From Amyelois transitella (Eukaryota > Arthropoda > Insecta > Lepidoptera > Pyralidae): DNA of 64,000 nt. Shown here in pieces: positions 29,659 through 41,512 of this stretch. Position 1 is the stretch's first letter, and every line of letters begins with the position of its first letter. The stretch spans positions 1,017,001 to 1,081,000 of the forward strand of contig NC_083516.1 in assembly GCF_032362555.1 (NCBI RefSeq). The letters are read 5' to 3'. The notes beneath the pieces were generated by a model that was given only the letters and a program-made list of their open reading frames with translations, did no database searches and was not told the origin of the DNA. Both the position numbers and the translations under genes were made by a program.

Positions 29659-30484
29659 TTTTAATAAATCACTCTGATACCGAAGTACACAGACGATGTT
29701 TAATACAATAAATTGAAAAAAAAAACTAATCGAACCCACGTGCAATGAAACAAATCAACATTACAGCTGCTACTGTCAAAAACGTCAATTCAATATTGTT
29801 TTAAAATATTATAAAGGCACAGAAAATCGATAGTAAAGGAACAAGGAATTAATTAACATTTTATATGGCAACATCCCTACATTTAGTACGCAAAATATAC
29901 TTCTGCATTAATTTTTTCTACATACATACATAAAATCACGCCTCTTTCCCGGAGGGGTAGGCAGAGACTACTTCTTTCCACTTGCCACGATCCCTGCATA
30001 CTTCCTTTGCTTCATCCACATTCATAACTCTCTTTATGCAAGCTCGGCGGTTTCGGGTACTTTTGACCTGACCCTTTACCAGGACGTCCTTAATTTGATC
30101 AAGATATATTCGTCTAGGTCTTCCCACCCCGACCTTTCCCTCCACACTCTCCATGTTTATCTGCTTAGTCAACCTGTTTTCATTCATCCTCTCCACATGA
30201 CCGAACCATCTCAATTTTTTCTACATTCTTAAATTTCTATGATTTTACCACAGGGATTTACCTATATATTTCAATTTAATCTGGCAAATCAAGCAATAAT
30301 TTTATATTATTAACAAACGGTTATTGGTTATGTACTCTTTGTTAATAACTAATATCTGTGCTGGCAAGTGGCAACATTACCGGCAGCGAAAAAAGAAAAG
30401 CGAATTTTACGAATTTGGCTGATTTTGTGACTGTGATTTCTAGTATTTTACAATAATTAACAGCAAATTACGAACAAACCTAAA
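29659..30484. promoter_or_regulatory. Divergent ZCCHC4/C1QBP promoter region
   Basis: 826 bp between the two start codons. A LINE-D 3' end occupies 29920-30216, leaving about 260 bp on each side for the two promoters. aaaatcgatag at about 29826 resembles a DREF-type site only weakly. Confidence 0.45.
29920..30216 (-). pseudogene. LINE-D (RTE-like) ORF C-terminus and tail
   Basis: Minus-strand frame of about 92 residues: MRWFGHVERMNENRLTKQI, GVGRPRRIYLDQIKDVL, RVMNVDEAKEVCRDRGKW and YPSGKEA, with the tail reading (TATG)n. This is the widely seen insect LINE C-terminus. No RT core; 5'-truncated. Confidence 0.85.
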
Positions 30485-33400
30485 ATGAATAGTTTCGTCA
30501 AAACTGCACACCGTGTTATACAAAGTTGCGTTAAAACTCCGAGCTTAGCTGGGGCTTTGGTCACCCGTGCACAAGCTCCAGTAAAACGTGACTTCACGAG
30601 GGGAATATGGCACATGAGCTGTTCGAAAAGTCTAAACGGGCCTACGGCAGCTTCTGGCTTGCTCCACAATCACTCCAACACGTGTGGCTGTGGTTGCGGC
30701 TTGAAGGCTTTACACACAAAAGGTAACCTCAAACACTTATAGGTTATGTGATTGCCCCACGCTGATTTCCATGTCCTGACCTAATTTTGGACCTCGACTA
30801 ATCCTTTTAATTGTTTTAAATGTTTTAGAAGAGACCGATCCTGCAGACAAGCCTCTTGGTGAGTCTTTAAAAAATAACCTCCTCACTCCTTTCCCTTGTT
30901 TGCTGTAAGCTTTTTAAAATAGGTAGTACCTTTGCTATTCCTAGAGCGTTTATTCTATTAGTTATTCTAGTAGTTATAATAAGTATTCACTTCCTGTAGG
31001 TTTACTGTAATCAGAAAGTAGGTATTTCACCATAGTTACAGTATGCTACTTAGGTATTTTATTTAAATAAAAGTTTAGGAAAAGTACTCTTCTAGAAACA
31101 AAACAAAGAATGTAACTAAAATGTGGTTCCTAATTTATTCCATAGATAAGTCATCCCGTTAAATATATGGTGTTTGAATTGTGTGATTTTTGGCGTTGTC
31201 TATCCCGTAAAAGATAAAAAAATTGTGTGAGTCTCTGCCTTATTGTCATTATCATCACTAGCCTATAGAATAGAGCTGAAGGATTTAAATAAGAAAGATG
31301 AGGTGAATTGCTAGTGGTGAACACAGGGGTAGTATTCACCCCTACCAATACCCCTATTCCCTTAAATACCCTAATACTCTTCTTAAAAAATATTTAAAAA
31401 CTCCCTGCAAATTCTGCCACACTGGACTCTTTCTTACAAGAAGGGGTCTAGCGCCATCTGCAGGGAACAGCAACTCATATTCACATCCAGAGAGAGATTT
31501 CTATCTTGTTTCTGCATAAAAATATGAGACATTCTTTTATAATATCATATCAAAGTGGAGTAGTAAGTTGTGGTTTGTTAGAACCAGTTTTAAAATAGTC
31601 ACCATTTTATGTCTCAAATCCCAATTATTTATTTATTTAAACTTAATATTGTAAAAAATATAAATGTATAGCACAATAGGTGGACTTAATGTTGGAAGCA
31701 TTATCTACAAGTCAACCATTGGGTCTGATCCGGAACTTTTAACTTTATGGGTCAATCTAAATGAATATTATTTATACTTACATATATATGTATACAAAAT
31801 AATATAATCATGGAGCTTCCTTCATTCTTCTCATTTCTCTTATAATTTTTTTTTGTTGTTGTTACATTGTTTTGCTTTATTGGATCAGTGTAATATCATA
31901 AGCTTATAATTTTTCATTTCATAAAGGTGAGAGAGAGTTAGTGGAGTTCCTGACTGAGGAGATTGTGGCCGAACGCAAGGCGCAGAAGGTGAAGACGCTG
32001 CCTAAAGAAGTGGAGGGCTTCACCGTCCAAGGAGATGGAGCCGAAGTGGTGCTCAGTAAGCAGTTGAAGGATGAACTGTAAGTTGATTTATGAATAATGA
32101 ATTATATTACATACATACATACATAAAATCACGCCACTTTCCCGGAGGGGTAGGCAGAGAATTGAATTATATTAAATATCTAAAAATGACATTTAACTAT
32201 CTAAGAATGGCATTTAACTATCTAAGAATGGCATTTAACTTTTCAGCTGCTTAAGTACTGATCAGCGCTCGCCCTAGTGGCCACATTTTTTATTTTATTT
32301 TGTGTATTAGATGCATTACTATAGTGTTGGTAATACTGCATTCAGATTGGCAGTAAGTATTCATTTCGGCAGTAAACTTAGTTTTTAAGTAATTTATTTG
32401 ACGTCAACCAAGTTGTTAAACCATACGACAATTATTAAGCGATATAATAGTATCCTATAATAATGAATAAAAATTTTGAATTTGAATTTAATTTTGAATT
32501 GAAAAGAATATCTTTTCTCATGGATGTCATAAAAGGCGAGTAAGGGATAGGCTTGTAAACTTGGGATTCCTCTTATACACGATGGGCTTCTCACTATTTG
32601 AATGTCAATTCCATAATGAAGCCATAGAATAGAGACATTGGACATCATCACAGAAAATTTTCATACTTTAACCATATATTTTTTCTATAATAACGTTTAT
32701 TCTCTTATCAAACATACATAAAATCACACCTTTTCCCCAAGGAAGGGTTAAGTAGAGACATCTTTCCACTTGCCACAATCTCTGCATACTTGTTATGCTT
32801 CATCCAATATCGTAACTCTCTTCATGTAAGCTCGGGGGTTTCAGATACTCTTGACCTGACCTTTGCCAACACATCTTAAATTTAATCAAGGTAATTTCAC
32901 TAGTGCCGTGCCGTGTGGTTCCCGGCACCAATAAAAAAACTAACAGGACCACTCCATCTCTTTCCCATGGATGTCGTAAAAGGCGACTAAGGGATAGGCT
33001 TATAAACTTGGGATTCTTCTTTTAGGCGATGGGCTAGCAACCCGTCACTATTTGAATCTCAATTCTATCATAAAGCCAGACAGCTGAGCGTGGCCGGCCT
33101 ATCAGTCTTTTCAAGACTGTTGGCTCTGTCTGCCCCGTAAGGGATAAAGACGTGATCATATGTATGTATGTATGTAATTTCACTAATCAAAAGTTCTATT
33201 ATCAACAGCATCAAAATCACATTCAACGTGAACCACACGGTGGACTCGGATGATCTGGAAGGTGATGTGCAGCCGGAGAAGCAAGAGTTTGCGGAGATGC
33301 GTTCCAAGCCTCAGTTCGAAGTGGACATCATCCGAGGAGACACCACTCTGGGGTTCACGTGTTCGTTCCTACAGGAACCACCGTCCACCAATGCTGATGA

Positions 33401-36400
33401 ATATAGTGAGTAAACTGCATATTGCTTTTATTGTTTCCGCCTCTGAACGACTGGTCCTTAGTTTGATTCCCGGTCCGTAATGGCAACACGACTTAATGTT
33501 GGAAGCCAATATTAATTTCATTGCGTAAGAAAAAAAGACATAGATTTGTCCTAAAAAGAATCATTTGGAAAAAATTTATAAGATCGATGTAGACCCAAAG
33601 TAAGTAAGTTCAATACTTGTGTTTATGGAATTACGCAGCTTAAATTAGCAGCAAATTTAGCGCCACTTACACGCGCGAATTTAGCGCCACTTACTCGCTC
33701 GAATTTAGCGCCACCTACAGAAGAACAGGGTTATTGAAAATCCCACAAGCACTATAGTTTTTACCGGGATGAAGAGTACCCTATGTCCTTTTCTAGACTC
33801 TTACAATTTCAATAAGATTTATAATATTAGTTGGATACTAACAAGTACCACTATCAAACTTCCTGGCTAATCGAAATATATACATTCATAAAATCACGCC
33901 TCTTTCCCGGAGAGGTAGGCAGAGACCACATCCTTCCAATTGCCATGATCCCTGCATACTTTTACGCTTCATCCACATTCATAACTCAGTTCATGCAAAC
34001 TCGTCGGTTTTAATACACTGTAGACCTGACCTTATGCTAGAAGATTTTTATATCCCTATTAAAGAAATCCCTACACAACTGCCACACTAGGGCTGTCAAC
34101 ACAAGACGGTAACCTAGAGCCAAGTGCAGGGAACAGCAACTTCGTATTTTGATACTTGAACAAGATTTACATATATCTTTTTTTTTATATCAAATGCGAT
34201 ACAATGATTTTTTTCTGCTTACTTGTAAATTCACAGCAAATTTTTTGAAATGAAGTTTATGTTGCAAGTTTCATCAATTTTTTTTTTTGTTTGTTACTAA
34301 TTGCAATTCTACATGTCACTATTTGAATCTTAATTCTATCATTAAGCTAAATAGCTGAACGTGGCCATTCAGTCTTTTCAAGACTGTTGGCTCTGTCTAC
34401 CCCGCAAGGGATATAGACGTGTATGTATGTAATTGCAATTCTATTATGTCCTTGTTGTTAATTTCATAAATATACTTACTATGCATTAGAATTGATCTTT
34501 TTAAATTACAATATAAGTAAGGTTAAAAATAAATCTCCAAATTAGTGAATAAACTTGACCTCTTGACTGGAGGTCCCGGGTTCGAATCCCGGCCAGGGCA
34601 TGATGAGAAACGAGTTTGGCCATTGTTGGATGAACTATGGTCTGAGTGTTGGATGTTAATAAGTATTTTTTATAACATATAGTATCGTTGAATTTGTATC
34701 TCGTAACACAAGTTTCGAACTTACTTCGAGGCTAACTCGATCTGTGCAATTTGTCCCTTATATATGTACATATTAATTTATTACATAATAAAAACTGCTG
34801 GACCGATTTCTTTTTTGACTGACAGAGATAGTGTAAGGTCTTCAGGTCAGGAGTAACCTTAATCTATTTCCTAATGTTTGTGAGTTTCCACGGGAGCAAA
34901 AACTCGAGCATAAATTGTAGTAAAAATATAAAATTTGTTTTTGTTATCAGATGACATCTTTGGCATCGACGAGGTGACGATCTACAAAGGGGAATGGAAT
35001 GACAAGGTGTATGCAGTCGCTGGCGACGTGCTCGATGGAGTAAGTTTTATTTTGTTTTTTTATTTATATTATTATTTTAAAACAATATTGTCCTTCAGAT
35101 TAAGACGTTGAACGTCCATCATTTCCCGTAAAATGTATTGTTGCATACATACATACATATATGTATACGGTCACGTCTATATCCCTTGTGGGGTAGACAG
35201 AGCCAACAGTCTTGAAAAGACTGATAGGCCACGTTCAGCTATTTGGCTTAGTGATAGAATTGTGATTCAAATAGTGACAGGTTGCTAGTCCATCGCCTAA
35301 AAAAAAATATCTCGAGTTTATAAGACTATCCCTTAGTCGCCTTTTACGACAGCCATAGGAAAGAGATGGAGTGGTCTTGTTCTTTTTGTATGGAAAAGTA
35401 TGTTTGTTTGTCCACCCTTCATGTTGTATCTGCAGACCAATTTTGTAATAGCACGCACATAGTAAAGATGTAGTCTCTGTCTACCCTTTTGGGAAAGAGG
35501 CGTAATTCTATGGGACTATGTAATAAAAGTGCTCATGGAAAAAAAGATCCCACTGGATTTGTAATAAACGACACAGCATACGAACGAAACCGCGGGTCCA
35601 AGCTAGTAGTATAATATTATAAATGCGTAAGTTTGTGAGTATGCCAGGATGTCAGTATGGATGTTTGTTACTCTTTCACGCAAAATCTACTGAACCGATT
35701 ACGATGAAATTTGGTATGTAGGTAACTGAAGACCCAAAATAACATATAGGCTACTTTTTATCCCGGAGTTTCCGCGGGATTGATTGTTAAGTTATGATAA
35801 GGTTTCCACACAGACGAAGTCGCGGGCGGCCTATAGTTTTCAATAAACCGCCAAATTAGAAAACAAATCTACCCCTCTCATTTAAATATCGTAAGGTTAA
35901 TGCTCATTTCAACCTAATCTTGCAATAAGACTATATTTTTCACCTCAGTTAATCATCTATTTATGGTGTAGTGGTTAACATAGTTGGTTTACACGTGGAG
36001 GTCCACGGTTCGAATCCCGGCCTCCCTCACACCGCAACAATCACCCCGTTTTCTTGCCACACTGGATACTATAACACATGTAGTGATCAAGTGCCATATT
36101 CGGGGGATATAAAACGCATCAATGTGAAGTTGATTTCCCATAAATATGGGTAATATTCATTGAGGTGCAACATTTCTTTTTGTACTTGCTTGCTTGCTGT
36201 TCCATATCAGATCACGTCACGGCCCTATATTTTAGATTTACATTGTTTTTTTTTTTATTATTTTTTATGTGTAATCATTGTAAGTTATATTATACTCATC
36301 CTAAAAGTATTAGTGTAATACTATTAGAATGAGTATAAACTGTGTGACTAAATAAATGAATAAATATTTATTTAACAATGTTTATCTTAACTAACCACCT

Positions 36401-36742
36401 TATCCACTATTACTACTAAAATTGCGTAAAAAATATAATAAGTAGTCTTATTATATTTTTTACGCAATTTTAGTGAGTGTGAGTAGAGCGACTCATAATA
36501 AAAGTCATCACTACGCGTAAACTATCGATTGAGGTTATATTTTAGTACACGTATTTCTAAATGTTTCTTTTCTCTCCTCTTGTCCGCAGTACCTCTACGA
36601 CTTGCTCATGAACCTGCTAGAAGAGAAGGGCATCAGCAACGACTTTGCTCAGAAACTGTCAGACTTCAGCACCGCGTACGAGCACGCCGCGTACATAAAC
36701 CTACTGGAGACCGTCTCCAAGTTCACCATTGGGAAACAATAG
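30485..36742 (+). CDS. C1QBP: C1QBP/p32 homologue, mitochondrial matrix protein (MAM33 family)
   Basis: p32 forms acidic doughnut-shaped trimers in the mitochondrial matrix and supports mitochondrial translation. Exons: 30485-30722, 30829-30858, 31927-32077, 33209-33405, 34951-35039 and 36590-36742, totalling 858 nt and 285 aa with consistent phases. The N-terminal 80 residues are basic with few acids (MNSFVKTAHRVIQSCVKTP) and suit a mitochondrial targeting peptide. A cysteine cluster (CGCGCG) lies near residue 70. The MAM33 fold follows: ERELVEFLTEEIVAERKAQK, FEVDIIRGDTTLGFTCSF, IDEVTIYKGEWNDKVYA and a terminal YLYDLLMNLLEEKGISNDF helix with YINLLETVSKF. Divergent from ZCCHC4. All larger introns contain repeats. 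Confidence 0.95.
31383..31510. mobile_element. Repeat E copy
   Basis: Reverse complement of the 27565 copy: ccctgcaaattctgccacac, gcgccatctgcagggaacagc, attcacatccagagag. In C1QBP intron 2. Confidence 0.6.
31620..31770. mobile_element. Repeat I copy (LINE 3'-end-like)
   Basis: Repeat I is marked by aaatgtatagcacaat, ggtggacttaatgttggaag, tctacaagtcaaccattggg. Other copies: 52440-52620 and 60835-60960. Likely a reverse-oriented LINE 3' UTR. Confidence 0.55.
32110..32160 (-). mobile_element. Minimal LINE-D tail
   Basis: catacatacataaaatcacg then cccggaggggtaggcagag; about 50 bp only, followed by three near-repeats of aagaatggcatttaact (32175-32245). Confidence 0.6.
32340..32645 (+). mobile_element. 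Repeat F followed by a SINE-A fragment
   Basis: 32340-32490 matches repeat F (ttatttgacgtcaaccaagt, gcgatataatagtatcc); 32500-32645 is a headless SINE-A (tctcatggatgtcataaaagg to attccataatgaagcc). Confidence 0.6.
32700..32890 (-). mobile_element. LINE-D 3' end, diverged
   Basis: aacatacataaaatcacacc, tccacttgccacaatctctgc, ttcatgtaagctcggggg in reverse orientation. Confidence 0.65.
32907..33178 (+). mobile_element. SINE-A copy, full length, close to consensus
   Basis: ccgtgccgtgtggttcccgg to tatgtatgtatgtatg; ends 30 bp before C1QBP exon 4. Confidence 0.88.
33640..33725 (+). repeat. 24-bp tandem repeat, three units
   Basis: aatttagcgccac starts at 33654, 33678 and 33702, an exact 24-bp period. 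The unit matches a dispersed element also seen singly near 17075 and 60195 (gcgaatttggcgccacc), which continues with ctatagtttttaccgggatg. Confidence 0.75.
33885..34150 (-). mobile_element. LINE-D 3' end (to 34045) then repeat E piece
   Basis: attcataaaatcacgcctc, gccatgatccctgcatac and ttcatgcaaactcgtcgg mark LINE-D. actgccacactagggctgtc and gtgcagggaacagcaac mark repeat E. Confidence 0.6.
34315..34435 (+). mobile_element. SINE-A 3' fragment
   Basis: gtcactatttgaatcttaatt to gggatatagacgtgtatgtatg; 5'-truncated. Confidence 0.75.
34555..34765 (+). mobile_element. tSINE-B copy, 5'-shortened
   Basis: ctggaggtcccgggttcgaatcc retains the B box but lacks most of the A-box side; body to gcaatttgtccc. 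Confidence 0.7.
35145..35400 (-). mobile_element. SINE-A copy, nearly full length
   Basis: catacatacatacatatatg to gagtggtcttgttcttttt; head missing. In C1QBP intron 5. Confidence 0.8.
35450..35845 (+). mobile_element. LINE-D tail piece, then repeat G copy
   Basis: 35455-35520 carries gtagtctctgtctacccttttggg and gaggcgtaattctatg. 35600-35845 is repeat G, close to 8336-8548 (ctctttcacgcaaaatctactg, cagacgaagtcgcgggcgg). Confidence 0.6.
35955..36035 (+). repeat. tRNA-Val-like sequence, probably a SINE head
   Basis: ggtgtagtggttaacatag is A-box-like, tttacac would be an anticodon loop with TAC (valine), and acggttcgaatcccgg is a B box. The acceptor ends do not pair well, so I do not call a functional tRNA gene. 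Confidence 0.4.
36415..36474. repeat. Perfect 28-bp hairpin in C1QBP intron 5
   Basis: Arms 36415-36442 and 36447-36474 are exact reverse complements around a 4-nt loop (tagt). The hairpin ends 115 bp before the last exon. Confidence 0.9.
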
Positions 36743-37850
36743 GGTTGTGACGTCATTAATTGTTAAAGTCTTGTAACGTCAGATTTACGTTCTGGGTAGA
36801 TTCAATGATCACTGTCAGATTTTGCCATATATATTATATACTAGCGACCCGCCCCGGCTTCGCACGGGTGCAAAATTATAAATGTTATTATACATAAAAA
36901 CCTTCCTCTTGAATCACTCTGCCTGTTACAAAAAACCGCATCAAAATCCGTTGCGTAATTTTAAAGATTTAAGCATACAGACAAACAGACTAAAATAGCG
37001 ACTTTGTTTTATACTATGTAGTGATAGAGAGATGCAAGTCAGCGTTCTGACGTCATCAAACTGTGACGTCAAACTTTCGTGTAGAGATTTTCAAATTTAG
37101 TGTGTTCAAAAAATTGTGAATTGTATCAACCTCCGTTTTTAACTATCCGGTGTCGTAATTCACTTTTGAATAGTGGTTTCAAAATTTTAATAGTAGTTTC
37201 AAGTTGTTACCGTATTAAACTGTATCGTTAACGTTAAATAATCATTCTGGGTAGATATTGTAATCATTTTAGACTTAACCATATGAAAAAAAAAGTCTTG
37301 TGCAAGAGTACACACTTATAAACAAAGTTATGAACATTTTCTGTGTCCAAATATTCTATTGGCAATAAGTAATGTAACTTCGTGAAATGATTATGTCTTA
37401 ACAAATGGTCTGTGTAAATTTGAACTGTGTAAGTTTTACTTAACTGTGCCTTTTAGAAATCGTCTCTAAATTGGTATACCCAGGACGTATGTATTGCAAT
37501 AAGTTGTTGGTTAAACTGCCTTACAAATAATTCAATCTAAAAATAATGACTATACAATAATATTCACTATTCTTTGTTGAGAAATTAAAAGTAGATTATA
37601 TTATCTCTGATGCAATCTGAATTGTGTTATAGAATTGTCTGCCAATCAATTATATTTTGGTCTCTGACTTATTGCTAACCTTGGTCTGTTATTCTCTCTA
37701 GTATATATTTTTTATTCAGTTCAACTGAATTCAATAGATTAAAAAAATTACATTTTTTTAAATATTATATGACTTGTTTTGAAAACAGATAACAGTGAAT
37801 GCAATAACTTGGTTTTTTTTTCTTGTGCAATAAATTCAATTTTTTTATGT
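36743..37850 (+). other. C1QBP 3' UTR region with a dispersed repeat
   Basis: A/T-rich sequence following the stop, ending with a poly(A) signal AATAAA at 37829-37834. At 36840-37015 it contains a dispersed element starting ctagcgacccgccccggc and ending near ttgttttatactatgtag. Such elements are common in arthropods, class not determined. Confidence 0.5.
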
Positions 37851-38860
37851 AAAACAAAATCCAAAAACGTCACACTAGTCCTTGGTGTAAGCGTCATACT
37901 AACACACTTTTGATATATTTAAAAGGTGTGTTAAAAGCGTGTCTAATGAGTGGCTCGACGAAATATCTGATAAAGCGTATCGCACCCCGCCTTTCAAGCG
38001 TGATTTTCACATGAAAACCCATGCGATGGTGGTATCTTTGTAAACTATTCGAAAGCCTTTACTTATCAGTAAGTCTAGAGTTCTATCGTGCAGAAATGTT
38101 TGAAATACAGCAGTGTACATTCAAACTAAAATCATTAAATTTTATCCTGTCTAAATGCAACCCGTATATTCGCATAAGTACCTAAAGATAGAATAAAATA
38201 TATATAAAATAAAAGATATTAACAAGCAAAAGAAATTCAATGTTTCAAGTTTTATCACAATATGTAAGTGCTAGAGGGTTTTATTAAGTTATTTATTACA
38301 AATAACAATATACTATGAATGGGATTACACTTGTAACTCAACACGCTTTACTCTAAGTTTTACTAGTTGGTCAAATTCATTGATAAAATAAAGCCGCGTA
38401 GAAGGTTTTTGTCGAATTTCGTAGACTGACTGTCGAAGACTCAAAAGCAAAGAATTTACCCAGAAGATTGCATGTAAAAAACGTGGTAAGATGGGGGAAG
38501 CATTTATTTTGCATAGGACAGCTTTAAAGTTAATTTTAGTTAGTGACACGACTGTGCTGTTGTTTATTGTTAGTGTTATGTTTAGTCTAAAGTCTCAATT
38601 AAATTGTCGAAAGTGATGAGTTTTTTTTTTATTTCAAATCCCTTTGGAAACCTTTTATACTTGGGATTCTTTTTTGGAAGGGCAAGCAACCTGGGACTGT
38701 CAACAGCGGTTCAACCTACTCAAATTTACTACGAATTTGCCTTTATACCGAGTCATAGACTTCATGCGGTGTTACTTGGCAGTTAATTGTACCTTCATCT
38801 AAATACTATTAATCTTAAGTCTTGATAAAAAGCTCGGTTTTCGTAAAAAATTATAAATCC
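37851..38860. other. Intergenic sequence, nothing recognised
   Basis: No splice-supported coding sequence and no strong match to the repeat families defined here. A 74-codon minus-strand frame at 38325-38549 has no recognisable motif. Confidence 0.4.
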
Positions 38861-38864
38861 ACAG

Positions 38865-39110
38865 TGTGGTTCCCGGCACCAATAGAAAAAAGAATAGGAC
38901 CACTCCAACTCTCTCCCATGGATGTCGTAAAAGACGACTGGGATAGGCTTATAAACTTAGGATTCTTTTAAGCGATTGGGCAAACAACCTGCCACTATTT
39001 GTATCTTAATTCTATCTTAAAGCCAAATAGCTGAACGTGGCCTATCAGTATTTTCAAGACGGTTGGCTCTGTCTACCCCGCAAAGGATATAAACGTGATT
39101 ATATATATGT
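38865..39110 (+). mobile_element. SINE-A copy, nearly full length
   Basis: gtgtggttcccggcacc to aacgtgattatatatatg. Followed by part of another dispersed repeat at 39105-39290. Confidence 0.78.
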
Positions 39111-39289
39111 TATAAATCCATACTTATACTATAAACGTGAAAGTGTGTTTGTTTGTCATATGCGCCAAAACCACTGGATTAGTCTCCATAAATTCCATCC
39201 ATTTTGTATACCTTCTTTGAGTGCACGTAACACATGGGGCACTTTTCACGCAAGTAGATCCACGGGCGAAAGGGTATGACTATACATTT

Positions 39290-39918
39290 AGTTCAAAGGA
39301 ATGTAGGTAATAATGAAACTTCAAAAAGGGTTTCGTGCATTTAATAACGTAAGGAGGTTCTAGATATATGTATATACTTTAAATATTTTTTTATGAAACT
39401 ATTAAATAAACATTCACGTTCCCACTTAGACACCATGTATATAGTCCATGCTTTGATGCATGGTCGTTATCAAGATACGAAAATACGGTACATAGAAAAT
39501 AACATAATGCTTGATATCGCAGTCTATAAAACAGCGCTGTGTTTTTCAATTTTAGTTTACTTGAGTTTCCGCGCCGGATGCGTCAGCTGACGTTGTTTTT
39601 CCATTTCATCAGCTGTCAGTTCATTTATAAACGCAATATGAAGACCATCATTTCTCTCTTTCACACAAAAGTTGCTTTGCTTCTTATCACATGACAACAA
39701 ATGAGAGAGAAATCATTATTGATCTTCTCTTTCCTTTGAATTTTACGACCACGAAAGCCAATAAATATTGGTCTTACTTGAAAGTTCGAAATTAAGCTCA
39801 AAATCAGCCAATCAAAATCTAGACAATAACTGATCTGAACTTCGTCCGAATCGGACTTAGCTGTCAAGTGTCAATCGAGGCAAGAAAAATGAAACGAGTT
39901 TTATTACTAATCGCCAAG
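39290..39918 (+). promoter_or_regulatory. Upstream region of the APPBP2-like gene
   Basis: Free of the abundant SINEs. Near 39590-39640 lie cgtcagctgacg and catcagctgtc, two E-box-like CAGCTG palindromes 24 bp apart. No TATA box is clear. Confidence 0.35.
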
Positions 39919-40074
39919 ATGGCTGACGCGTCGTCGTTGCGCGCAAAGAAAATACCCGATAATTTGTACGACCAGTGTCTGACAAATTTAGTGATTTATT
40001 TGCATAAAAATAAGTGTGACAAAAATGACCTCCACACGTTGCCGGACACCGTTGTTATGGATGTTTACTTTAAG
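39919..40074 (+). CDS. APPBP2: APPBP2-like protein, first coding exon only
   Basis: Encodes MADASSLRAKKIPDNLYDQC and ends LPDTVVMDVYFK at a GTGAGT donor (phase 0, 52 codons). The spacing IP-x2-LY and LP-x4-DVY(F/Y)K matches the N-terminus of APPBP2, a TPR-containing substrate receptor of CUL2 ubiquitin ligases. The start at 39919 has a strong context (caagATGg); in-frame ATGs at 39868 and 39889 are possible but lack family support. No following exon with TPR-like helices could be found in the remaining 24 kb, so either the next exon is outside the window or intron 1 is very long. Identification rests on a short N-terminus. Confidence 0.62.
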
Positions 40075-41500
40075 GTGAGTTTAATCTTTTCAACTTTGCA
40101 ATAAAAACAGTGGTAGTCAGGTGTACCGTTACGTCGTCTGATATATTCTTGTTCACGATACCAGTTGTTATCAAATAGCTAAATTATCATTTTGAAGTGC
40201 ATTGTAGGCTATTTTGTTTGTCTTGTGTGACCATGAACCCAATTACCGTGGGTGCGAGTGCCCGAACTTTCACTGTTTTCTGCCTAGCAAGACTCGTTCG
40301 TCATACTATCCATGGTTCTTTGTTGCGCCCATAAATAATGATTCTTAATCAGTCATTACTGATTTCTAAAGAACATAAGTGCATAAGTAGCCCTAAGTTG
40401 TCTTTTTTTATAATAATGCAGTTATGCACCACAAATTAAGTGACATAACAAAATTCACAAGGTATTTTTCAAGTTGGCCCTATATTTCCCAAATCTTTTC
40501 ATGGCATGTAAAGGTCATTATCTTATTTTAATGGACCTTGTGCATAAAGCCTTCAGAGAATAAAAAATATAAACATTTGTCACCACATAACTAAACCCTG
40601 AACACTGAACAACTTTTAAATCTTTTCTTTTTCATGTTGATGATGAAATACCCAGACAGTTTTACTGTCTGGGTATTTACCAAGTGCATTGACCCTCGGG
40701 TTCTATTTGTTGTGATTTAAGGTAGGAATTACCTATGGTATATTTAAATGGGTATAATATTATGTTTTCTTGATTTTAAAGAAATCTAAGAGGAGATTGC
40801 TTGAAAACATTGATGTAAAAAGAGGCATGATCAGTATGTATGAAGACAATAATCAATTTATAGAAAATAAAGTACTGCTGTCATACACAAATCTACACAT
40901 AGTTCTAATTTTGTAAAATATAACACATTCCAATTAGATTCCATTTAGAATTTATTTCAGAATTAGAAATTTATTATAAGTAAAAAAAAAAAACAATTTA
41001 TCAGCAACATGCCTCATGCCTGTAGAAACTCATTGAACACTCTTTAATATACAACCACACTATTTACACAAATAGCGTTATTTGCATACAAACCGGATTT
41101 GGCCTTCTTTTAACTAATAAGCTCATTAGTTATCAAAAAATATTTATTTGGAAATGAGTAAAAGTACAATTAAATTACATAGGATAACAATGACATCTGC
41201 AGAAGTTATTTAACTCTGTCACTGATGTCAAAGCCCATCTCCAGAAAACATTTAAAACAAACATTGATTAATTTGATGACAAATTAAAAAAAATAATAGA
41301 TAAATGGAATATGTTTGGCCTCTCCATTATCACTGTTTCTATTTTTGTCAATCTAGTGGTAACTGCTTTATCTAAATCTGTGCTCATATCCATATTTAGT
41401 AAGTAAAGAAATGCACAATTATTTAGAAATCTTTTGTTTGGAGTGATAAGTGTTTTTCCTCTGAACCAAGGTCCTGGTATTAATCCGTTGTCAGGTCATG
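40075..41500. other. Putative intron or intergenic sequence
   Basis: Contains a 15-bp perfect hairpin (40646-40678), a frame of 43 codons after a tttaaag acceptor-like site at about 40781-40914 that I do not recognise, and a LINE 3'-end fragment at 41140-41270 matching 20741-20900. Nothing else recognised. Confidence 0.4.
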
Positions 41501-41512
41501 ATGTAAAACAAT

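Noticed and set aside
35955-36035. tRNA-Val gene
   Set aside because: Loop and B box fit, but stem pairing is poor; treated as tRNA-derived repeat.
38325-38549. 74-codon minus-strand ORF in the gap after C1QBP
   Set aside because: No motif, no splice context and A/T-rich surroundings; likely chance.
40782-40914. Second exon of the APPBP2-like gene
   Set aside because: A weak acceptor and open frame exist in phase, but the residues do not resemble the APPBP2 region expected after the first exon.
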